NCBI GenBank assembly: GCA_015075585.1
Contig: JABTUB010000002.1
Location: forward strand, 744,001 to 808,000
Length of the DNA stretch: 64,000 bases
Direction: 5' to 3'
DNA from: Chloracidobacterium sp.
GTDB taxonomy: Bacteria; Acidobacteriota; Blastocatellia; Pyrinomonadales; Pyrinomonadaceae
Positions 8,688 to 15,202 of the stretch are shown in pieces (position 1 is the first letter of the stretch; every line of letters starts with the position of its first letter). A program made the position numbers and the translations under genes. Below the pieces are notes generated by a model. That model saw only the letters and a list, made by a program, of their open reading frames with translations, searched no databases and was not told where the DNA came from.

Positions 8688-8694
8688 TGCCGCC
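8675..8694. repeat. 7-bp hairpin between the convergent protease and portal genes
   Basis: GGCGGCA and TGCCGCC flank a 6-base loop that contains the protease stop codon. There is no T-run on either downstream side, so it is at best a weak bidirectional terminator between the converging genes. Confidence 0.4.
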
Positions 8695-8707
8695 TTCGGC
8701 GACCTCG

Positions 8708-9976
8708 TCATGAAGGCTCGCCCTTTGCAGCCTCGGCACCGTATCCCGCTTCGATAACGAGTTCGGATCGCGGAATGCCGAGCTGCTTTTTTAATAAAAG
8801 GATCTGAAGACGTTCGCGTTCCGACAGCGGCGACGGATCTTGCCAGAGCGTTACAAGCTGCGTACCGCGTATGCCTTGTATCGCAAGGGCGAATGACATC
8901 ACATCGGCCCAAACCTGCCCATACGCAAGCTGCCGAGAAAGGACCTTTGCGATAAACCGTGCACTCGCCTGCCGCAGGCTCTCGCCGCTCGGAAAAGCGG
9001 CCGCATCCTGTACGAAATAATGCAGCGGCGTGCCCGTAACCGTTGCAATATCAACACGAAAACCTTCCTTGACCTTTAAGAACTGCTCCAGCTCCGCGGC
9101 TTGAAAATCGCCAAAACGGGCGCTCGGATCGCCTGCTATCCAAAGCGAATCGACACCGGAAGTGAAAGGAGCGACAGCGTTGCCGTCGCTGTCGTATTCG
9201 ACCTCGATGCCGGCCGCCCACCGCTGCCGGAACGCGGCGAATTCCATCGCTACCAGCATATCGAGCACGGCTTTGTTCAGGCCGTCCTGTATCGGCAGTG
9301 CCGCTTCAAGCTCGGAGCGGCCGGCCGACCCGATCTCGCTGTTGTTGGCGAAATGAAAGAGCGGCACGCGGCCGTACGGATTTGCGATCGCCGGGCCGGC
9401 AGGCATCATATCCTTGACTTCGGCAGCGGCCGAGACATTCTGCATGCGCGAGATGTATCGCTCGGTGCGGTCGGGGTAAAAGAGGTTGAGCCGCGTGTGC
9501 TTCTTGCCGTCGAGCCAGCATTTTGCGGCAAACTCGATCGTATCCGGGCGGCTTTCCTCATAGAACACTGCAATACCCGCACTGTGTTGCGGATAGATGC
9601 ACGGCCTTCTATTTACGTCAGGCCAGACAAGCACAAAGCCGTCGCCCTGCCGAAGCGCTTCTTTATGAACCTCGCCCGAACGGATCGCCATTCGATTCCG
9701 CGACCAGACGTCACGCACGGCTGCATCGACACGCTCTGTAAGGTGCGGCGAACTCTCAACACTGAAGCCCTTTACAAGAAGCTTGTCCTTAACGGCATCA
9801 CAAATAATGGGGCAAAGGTTGAGTGCGAACTCGCGGAAGAGCTTGCCGAATGTGTTCTCAAATTTCTCGGTCGCGAACCGCAGATCGTGGTCGCCGTTGT
9901 AATAGCGTTCGTACTTTTCCGTGAGCGGCCGGCGCGTATGCAGAGCGTCGATCGCCCGTTCGATATCCTTTTTCAT
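8708..9976 (-). CDS. Phage portal protein (SPP1 gp6-like)
   Basis: The 422-residue protein has the shape of SPP1/gp6-type portals. A helical N-terminus contains KYERYYNGDHDLRF, the wing region follows, the middle includes PLFHFANNSEIGSAGRSELE, and near the end is GTPLHYFVQDAAAFPSGESLRQASARF, a segment typical of this family. A dodecameric portal forms the DNA entry channel and docks the terminase. The ATG overlaps the terminase stop (ATGA) and has AGAGGAG just upstream. The length is close to average. No disruption is visible. Confidence 0.85.
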   Translation of the reverse strand: MKKDIERAIDALHTRRPLTEKYERYYNGDHDLRFATEKFENTFGKLFREFALNLCPIICDAVKDKLLVKGFSVESSPHLTERVDAAVRDVWSRNRMAIRSGEVHKEALRQGDGFVLVWPDVNRRPCIYPQHSAGIAVFYEESRPDTIEFAAKCWLDGKKHTRLNLFYPDRTERYISRMQNVSAAAEVKDMMPAGPAIANPYGRVPLFHFANNSEIGSAGRSELEAALPIQDGLNKAVLDMLVAMEFAAFRQRWAAGIEVEYDSDGNAVAPFTSGVDSLWIAGDPSARFGDFQAAELEQFLKVKEGFRVDIATVTGTPLHYFVQDAAAFPSGESLRQASARFIAKVLSRQLAYGQVWADVMSFALAIQGIRGTQLVTLWQDPSPLSERERLQILLLKKQLGIPRSELVIEAGYGAEAAKGEPS

Positions 9977-11313
9977 CTGTCTCCTCTGAAGGCGTACATC
10001 GCCCGTTTTCGTTCAGCCAGCATCCGCACGGCAATACTCACCGCATCGATCTGGTCGTCGTGCTCGCCGTTCGGGAATGCGCACGCCTCATCAATGAATT
10101 CATCGATCCAGCCGCCCTGTACGAGGGCGATCTTTCCCGCCTCGGCAAGCGGTGCCCAGCTCAGGGCACGCGTCCACTTGTCGGCATCGACCCTTACCGC
10201 ACGCAAAGGGCTTGCACGGCTGCGCTGCGAACGCCGAAGGTCCTGCAGCAGAGCCTTGCCGTGAAGAGCCTGTTCGATGCCGTGCATCGTGTCGCGTTCG
10301 GCAAAGAGGCGTTCGATGACGAATTTTCGTTGCTCGGGATATTTGATCCGTCGTCTAAAGCCGTCCGCAATGTAGAGCGTACCGTCCGGGCCGAACGCAC
10401 AGCGGAAACTTGCCGTGTGATCGGCCGTAGTTCGGGTCGAGACCGCAAGGTCGTAACCGCGTGCCCACGATAGTCCTTTCGGTGCGGCCGCCACGATATG
10501 CGTGAACCATTCCCGCTTGAACATCTCGCCGTCACGCGGCACCGGGCTTTGCTGGTAAAGTGCCGAGAATGAATAGCTTCCGAGCTGCCGCTTGATGTCG
10601 AGAAGGCGTTCGATGCCGAACCGCTCAGGCCACAATGCCTCGCCGCAGCAGCGTCCGAGTGCGTCGCCATCTTCGGCGATCGCCGGAAGCTTTATCACAC
10701 GCCAATGCCCGCTGCCCTCGTCATCTTTTAGAAGACGGCCGGCAAGATCGTCCTCGTGCCAACGCGTCTGTATCAGGATGATCGCGGCCTCGGGCTCAAG
10801 CCGCGTGTAGATATCGTCGCTGAACCACTCGGACGCCGTATTGCGGCGACGTACGCTCTCGGCTTCCGCACGTCCTTTTATCGGATCATCAATGATCACA
10901 AGCGACGCACCAAAGCCCGTAACGCCCGCACCGACACCGACCGCACGGACGCCGCCGCCCGCCTTTGTTTCCCACTCGTCAACGGCGGTCTTATCAGCCG
11001 CAAGCTCCACGCAAACGCTTACGATCCGCCGGATACGGCGCGAAAAGCGGTTGGCAAGCTGCTGATTGTAGCAGGCAACGATCAGGTTCAGCCGCGGGTC
11101 GCGTATCAGCCGCCACGCTGCATAATGTATCGTTACCATCTCGCTTTTTCCGTGACGCGGCGGCATAAAGATCATCGATCTGCGAATGCGTGATGCGGTG
11201 ATCTCGCGAAGGTACCCGCAAAGATACCGCTGGTGCGGGTGCCTCCATTCGAGTGTCGGTGCCGTGTGTTCGAGCCATTTCATAAACTCGTCATCCTCAT
11301 CGCTCGGCATCAT
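9973..11313 (-). CDS. terL: Phage terminase large subunit
   Basis: The 446-residue packaging motor has a Walker A-like motif MPPRHGKSE (Lys56) and a Walker B motif SLVIIDDPI (Asp142-Asp143) in the N-terminal ATPase. The C-terminal RNase H-like nuclease has its first acidic residue in WARGYDLAVS and a late DDQIDAVSIAV motif. I chose ATG 11313 because it overlaps the upstream stop codon (ATGA); a longer Met start at 11367 would run through the previous gene. No small terminase gene is recognisable in the block. It packages DNA into the prohead through the portal encoded next. Confidence 0.92.
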   Translation of the reverse strand: MMPSDEDDEFMKWLEHTAPTLEWRHPHQRYLCGYLREITASRIRRSMIFMPPRHGKSEMVTIHYAAWRLIRDPRLNLIVACYNQQLANRFSRRIRRIVSVCVELAADKTAVDEWETKAGGGVRAVGVGAGVTGFGASLVIIDDPIKGRAEAESVRRRNTASEWFSDDIYTRLEPEAAIILIQTRWHEDDLAGRLLKDDEGSGHWRVIKLPAIAEDGDALGRCCGEALWPERFGIERLLDIKRQLGSYSFSALYQQSPVPRDGEMFKREWFTHIVAAAPKGLSWARGYDLAVSTRTTADHTASFRCAFGPDGTLYIADGFRRRIKYPEQRKFVIERLFAERDTMHGIEQALHGKALLQDLRRSQRSRASPLRAVRVDADKWTRALSWAPLAEAGKIALVQGGWIDEFIDEACAFPNGEHDDQIDAVSIAVRMLAERKRAMYAFRGDR

Positions 11314-11795
11314 TTGAGAATGATCGCCGCACCCGCACCGAGCAGTATGTCGCCGACACGCCGCCATATACTCGAACGCTTCTGCTTCAAATGGCCGATA
11401 AGCTCCTCTTGCGCGGCGATCGTCCGGCCCTTTGCGTCGAGGGCCTCGTTCTTTGCGTCAATCGTTGCCGTAAGCGCTTTAGTTTGAGCCTTTTGCGTTG
11501 CAACAAGCTCCGTCAGCAACGCGTTCAATTCGCGCTCGGCGGCAAGCGCCGTCCTCAGCGCCTGCGCTTGGCTTTCGAGCGATGCCGCAAAGGCTCGGAC
11601 CGCGCTCAACTCGTCGGCCGCCTGTGAACAAGCAGCGGCAAGAGCGCGTTCATCGCCCTTCGCACGTATAGCCGAGGGCAGTGAGCTTTTCACAGACGTC
11701 GGCGGTATTTGCGGGCTTTGTGCCTTGACGCCTGACAGCATCAACACGGCGGCGAGCATTGCGAACATCATTTTCACGATCACGTATCCTTTCAT
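11310..11795 (-). CDS. Exported coiled-coil protein of the lysis module (possible outer spanin-like)
   Basis: The 161-residue protein has an N-terminal hydrophobic export signal (KMMFAMLAAVLMLSGVKAQ), a long Ala/Glu-rich coiled-coil stretch (about residues 40-130) and a short hydrophobic C-terminus (LLGAGAAIILK). There is no lipobox Cys, so it is not a classical Rz1 lipoprotein. Its first 146 bases overlap the end of the upstream spanin-like gene in another frame, the arrangement seen in many Rz/Rz1 pairs. AAGGAG lies just before two adjacent ATGs; the second gives better spacing. The function is inferred only from layout. Confidence 0.5.
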   Translation of the reverse strand: MKGYVIVKMMFAMLAAVLMLSGVKAQSPQIPPTSVKSSLPSAIRAKGDERALAAACSQAADELSAVRAFAASLESQAQALRTALAAERELNALLTELVATQKAQTKALTATIDAKNEALDAKGRTIAAQEELIGHLKQKRSSIWRRVGDILLGAGAAIILK

Positions 11796-12036
11796 CATTC
11801 TCCTTGGCTTGGGTGCGAAGTTTCTCGATGCCTGCCTCGAGGTACTCGATCTTTTCCTCGTAGGCCGCGGCCTGCAATTCTTTTTCGGCGGCCAGCCGCT
11901 CGGCACGGGTCGCGGCTTGCCTGAACTGTTCCGTTCGCAGTTCGGCCCGCGAGAGGCGGTATTGGGAAATGCCGCTCCAGATAGCCAGAAGCGCCGCCAG
12001 CGCGATACCGAGAGCGATGTATGCCTTCGTAGTCAT
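11650..12036 (-). CDS. Membrane-anchored coiled-coil protein (inner spanin/Rz-like)
   Basis: The 128-residue protein has one N-terminal membrane segment (YIALGIALAALLAIWSG), then a highly charged coiled coil rich in Glu, Arg and Lys, ending near two cysteines in ADVCEKLTALGYTC. This is the topology of Rz-type inner-membrane spanins that act with an outer-membrane partner after endolysin digestion. The ATG overlaps the holin-like stop (ATGA). Its 3' third overlaps the next gene out of frame. Sequence identity to known spanins is not testable here. Confidence 0.55.
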   Translation of the reverse strand: MTTKAYIALGIALAALLAIWSGISQYRLSRAELRTEQFRQAATRAERLAAEKELQAAAYEEKIEYLEAGIEKLRTQAKENDERIRDRENDVRNARRRVDAVRRQGTKPANTADVCEKLTALGYTCEGR

Positions 12037-12218
12037 CGCCGGCCGCCTCGCTTTGAGCGTTCGAGGTAGATCTGTATCAGGACATCGACCGATTTCCCGA
12101 TCGAAAATAGAACTACCGGCAGCACGATCGTAACGACAACGTCGTATGAGAATGCGGTCGTCAGCAGCGTCGAAAGCGAACTCGACCACGCGATCGCGAT
12201 ATTCTTTGTGTCACTCAT
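12033..12218 (-). CDS. Small membrane protein, candidate holin
   Basis: The 61-residue protein has a hydrophobic core (about residues 17-48: TAFSYDVVVTIVLPVVLFSIG) and a strongly basic C-terminus (LERSKRGGRR). Size, one or two membrane helices, a basic tail and a position directly after the lysin gene all fit a phage holin. AAGGA precedes the ATG, which overlaps the lysin stop (ATGA). A longer in-frame Met start at 12350 would run inside the lysin gene and lacks such a site. Confidence 0.6.
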   Translation of the reverse strand: MSDTKNIAIAWSSSLSTLLTTAFSYDVVVTIVLPVVLFSIGKSVDVLIQIYLERSKRGGRR

Positions 12219-13276
12219 TGGTTTTGTTCCTTGATCTTGTCCGAGACAAATTGGCGATAGACATATAGTGCCGTTAAGATAGCGGCCGCGGCGGCAACGG
12301 TGATCCAGACGGCTCGCGGCAGCCCGGCAAAGAAACTGCCGGCCGCCCAAAGCGTCTGCCAGATCGTGCCGGCGACCGTTGTCCGCAGTGCCTTTACGCG
12401 GCCTGCGCGGTACGCAACGCCCGTAACGATGCCGTCAACGCTGTCAAATGCCTGCTCTGCCGCTGCGAATATCGAAGTTGGTGAAAGCTGCGGCTGCTCA
12501 TTCGGCGGGATATTAGTGTGCGGTTGCTGCGAGGTTTCGCGGATCTCGGCAGGCTGAATGGAGGGCACAGCCGCAGCTTCTTCGTCCGTAATTACGGCGA
12601 AGATATCGTTGGTAAGGCGTACACCGTTAACGTTCAGCGGCAGCCGAAGATCCCAGTTCGAAACGGCGATACAGTTGAGGAAGAACTTTGTCCGGTAGCG
12701 TGTTCGTGCGAGACGCGGGAAGCTTGCGAGCCACGCATCGCGCCTCCGCACATAAGCGGTGATGTACTCGTGCTCATTCGCGGCACTGACGTTCACAGTT
12801 CGTGCGACACGGTTCAGCGAGCCGTGCACGATCGAATCATAAAGCACGGCGAGGCTCAGCGGCTCAGTGAAGCCGAGGCGTTCGCACAAACGGATCGCAG
12901 GACGAAGATAAAGCACTTCGGCGATCTCGCGTTGGGCACGCTTCATCTGCGGCGACCCGGCGGCGTCAATGAGCGCTTGCCTGAGCTGCCGGTCATTGCT
13001 TGCCGCCGTGATCGCATCGCGTGACGTGCGTTCAAGCAAGCCGAGCCGTTCTTTTAGGATATCTGCGGCGACCACGCCGCCGAGTGCGAGATAACGCTTT
13101 GCGACGCGGGCAAGCGAACCCGAACGGTGTGTGAATTGGTTCATTCCGTACGATATTCCCGCTCCGTCATTCAACACTGCCAGTGCCGAGCAAATGCCGA
13201 ACGGAGTTGCCGTTTCGAAAGAATGTACGATCGCAAGGGCCTTTAACGTATCGGTTTTGGTGAAAGACATTGACAT
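12215..13276 (-). CDS. GH46 chitosanase-like endolysin with C-terminal membrane segment
   Basis: The 353-residue protein has a glycoside hydrolase 46-like (lysozyme-fold) domain. The likely catalytic acid is Glu21 in VHSFETATPFG, and Asp37 in LNDGAGISYGMNQF matches the second acidic residue of that family; AVLYDSIVHGS fits a later conserved helix. A Pro/Gln/Asn-rich linker (about 240-275) leads to a hydrophobic segment (VWITVAAAAAILTALYVY) near the C-terminus. As the first gene of the lysis block it probably cuts peptidoglycan. A membrane-tethered lysin is unusual and might delay release. No signal peptide is present. A second ATG lies two codons in. Confidence 0.75.
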   Translation of the reverse strand: MSMSFTKTDTLKALAIVHSFETATPFGICSALAVLNDGAGISYGMNQFTHRSGSLARVAKRYLALGGVVAADILKERLGLLERTSRDAITAASNDRQLRQALIDAAGSPQMKRAQREIAEVLYLRPAIRLCERLGFTEPLSLAVLYDSIVHGSLNRVARTVNVSAANEHEYITAYVRRRDAWLASFPRLARTRYRTKFFLNCIAVSNWDLRLPLNVNGVRLTNDIFAVITDEEAAAVPSIQPAEIRETSQQPHTNIPPNEQPQLSPTSIFAAAEQAFDSVDGIVTGVAYRAGRVKALRTTVAGTIWQTLWAAGSFFAGLPRAVWITVAAAAAILTALYVYRQFVSDKIKEQNQ

Positions 13277-13508
13277 TCTAGATGATCCTTATGTAGTATT
13301 GATTACAACGGTCGGACGATATTTGAATAAGAAGACCGCCGACCATTCTCATCGTAATACGAACCAATACGGGAAGAAATGCTGAATTTCAAGGCCTATA
13401 TCACAATGCGTGTATTACAGTATTTTTCTCTATTTAAACGAAATTTGAACGCCCGCTCGGCCGAGATGCCAACATCGGCGGCAACGAACCCAAATCACCA
13501 CAGAAGCC

Positions 13509-13757
13509 ATGAATACCACACAACGTTTATTGGATTTGTCACCGCGGCCAAAGCTCCGCCTGAGCGAGGTCGAGCGTCTGATCCGCATCCATCGGATCAT
13601 CACACCCGCGCCGTCGCGCAGGGCATTGATAATGCTTTGCGAATCCGGCGTGCTTGAGGCGGCGCCGCGTAGTGCGAACAGCAACTCGCCGATCCTTGTT
13701 TACGAGGATAGTTTTTTGCGGTGGGTAAAAAGTATGGACAGTGAGGCCGCGGGCTGA
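13509..13757 (+). CDS. Small helix-turn-helix protein, excisionase-like
   Basis: The 82-residue basic protein (KLRLSEVERLIRIHRI, then APSRRALIMLCESGVL, ending VYEDSFLRWVKSM) looks like a compact winged-helix DNA-binding protein of the type used as excisionase or small repressor. It is divergent from the phage lysis operon, with 232 bases between the two starts. It might control that operon or be unrelated. The Shine-Dalgarno signal is weak. Real coding is supported by its codon pattern and regular helix composition, but no family name is assigned. Confidence 0.55.
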   Translation: MNTTQRLLDLSPRPKLRLSEVERLIRIHRIITPAPSRRALIMLCESGVLEAAPRSANSNSPILVYEDSFLRWVKSMDSEAAG

Positions 13758-13814
13758 GGCTGCCCGCCGGCATGCCGAACCGATCGGCGATCGCCCCTGC
13801 TCCCGGCCGTGCTC

Positions 13815-14549
13815 CTAGGCAACGGTCGCTTCGCCGGCCGGTGCTTTTACGACATAGAGGATGCGGGCACAGTTCTCACAGGTGATTATCTCCGTGCCGC
13901 GCTTCACTTCAAGCAGCATTTGCGGGCGCAGCGACATATAGCAGGCACTGCACGAGCCGCTCTGAACCTCGGCAACGGCAATGCCGTCGCGGCTTCTCGT
14001 GGCAAGGCGATCGTAAACCGAAGCGAGCTGCGGCGACAGCGTCGCAAATGATGCTGCCCGCTTCGCAGTCTCTGACTTGAGTTCGGCCTCGGCCTTAGCA
14101 GCCTCGTCGTCGTGTACGGCGAGAGCGTCGGCCAGCTTACTGTCATGCCCGGCTATCTCGTCAGCGCGTTCGGTAAGCTCCTTGTCAACCGTTTCGAGTT
14201 CGTCGAGCATCTCGACGGTCTGATTCTCAAGGGTTGAGATGCCTTTCTGCAGGGCATCGATCTCGCGCATTGCGGTTTCGTATTCTTTCGAGTTCTGGGC
14301 GTGTTTAAGGTTGCGTTCCGCACGTTCAAGATAGACCTTATTATCGGCTATCTGTTTTTCCAGCTCGGAGCGCTTTGAGGTCAGGCCCTGTCGGCGGTCC
14401 TGTATCGCCCGCACTGCCGAGGCTTGTTCATTGAATTCGTTCTCGATCGCGGCCCGGCGCTCGCCCGCCGTATCCAAGAGTTTTCTGAGCCGTCTGATAT
14501 TCGTATCCGTATTTTGTAATTCGATCAATTTATCGAGGTCTTCGATCAC
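13815..14549 (-). CDS. C4-type zinc ribbon protein with N-terminal coiled coil
   Basis: The 244-residue protein is mostly a long coiled coil (about residues 5-170) followed by a zinc ribbon with Cys200, Cys203, Cys224 and Cys227 (CSACYMSL and CENCARILY). It matches the widespread bacterial family (PF02591-like) found near RNase H, Nif3-like and rpoD genes. A nucleic-acid or trigger-like role has been proposed for relatives, but the function is not settled. The gene looks intact and of standard length (about 240 residues). Confidence 0.88.
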   Translation of the reverse strand: MIEDLDKLIELQNTDTNIRRLRKLLDTAGERRAAIENEFNEQASAVRAIQDRRQGLTSKRSELEKQIADNKVYLERAERNLKHAQNSKEYETAMREIDALQKGISTLENQTVEMLDELETVDKELTERADEIAGHDSKLADALAVHDDEAAKAEAELKSETAKRAASFATLSPQLASVYDRLATRSRDGIAVAEVQSGSCSACYMSLRPQMLLEVKRGTEIITCENCARILYVVKAPAGEATVA

Positions 14550-14631
14550 TGGTTAAAAGCTCTCCCCCACGCAGATCCGTGTCATCTGCATTTTATCGCA
14601 CAAATCGGCCTCAGCGAAACCTACGCCACAT

Positions 14632-15117
14632 TCAGCCCAGAAATATCTCAAAATGGCGGCGGCAATCGGCTAGTTCGAAGCGGCTGCCGTCCGCCGTGAT
14701 CCAATGCGGCATTTTCCTGTCGAAAGCGAGTCTGATCAGCTCATCGTTACGCGGCATCCCGAAATGCGACAGCCGTGCGGCGGCTAATGCGCCGCCCCGC
14801 ATTATTCCGTCTGACGGCGTTCGCGTCCAACCGGCCTCGACGCTGAGGCATCTCACCCCTTGCCGCAGAGTGAGCCGGGTTCCGACTAGGTTTGAGTTGC
14901 CCTCGCGGAATGAGTGCGGTTCATCGCGTTCGACGATCAGCTCGCGGATCAGATCGGCTTGTGCAACGGCGATCATCGAATCGATCAGCCAGCCGACGCC
15001 CGCGGTGCGCAGCTTGTCGTTGGCCGCACGCAGACGCAGGAATGCGGCAGCATCACCTGTGGCATTTTCGGCCGCGGCGGCGATCATTTCGGCCCAAAGA
15101 GCGTCAAGCTCGGTCAT
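14632..15117 (-). CDS. Protein of unknown function
   Basis: I do not recognise this 161-residue protein. It has a helical first half (LDALWAEMIAAAAENATGDAAAFLRLRAANDKL) and a mixed second half with GMPRNDELIRLAFDRKMPHWI. There is no signal peptide or membrane segment. Coding is supported by its length, normal codon use and its place between two clear genes on the expected strand. It lies upstream of the zinc-ribbon gene on the same strand, 82 bases away, so the two may be co-transcribed. Confidence 0.6.
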   Translation of the reverse strand: MTELDALWAEMIAAAAENATGDAAAFLRLRAANDKLRTAGVGWLIDSMIAVAQADLIRELIVERDEPHSFREGNSNLVGTRLTLRQGVRCLSVEAGWTRTPSDGIMRGGALAAARLSHFGMPRNDELIRLAFDRKMPHWITADGSRFELADCRRHFEIFLG

Positions 15118-15202
15118 AGTGCGAGGATAAGGGGCAAAGGCACAAAAGCCAACTTCGTGTTATGCTTTTGCTTGCTCAAAAAGGGTGAATTTTGTCATAA
15201 AT

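Noticed and set aside
9101..10264. A 387-codon plus-strand frame across portal and terminase
   Set aside because: It spans the junction of two sure minus-strand phage genes and has no ribosome binding site or motif.
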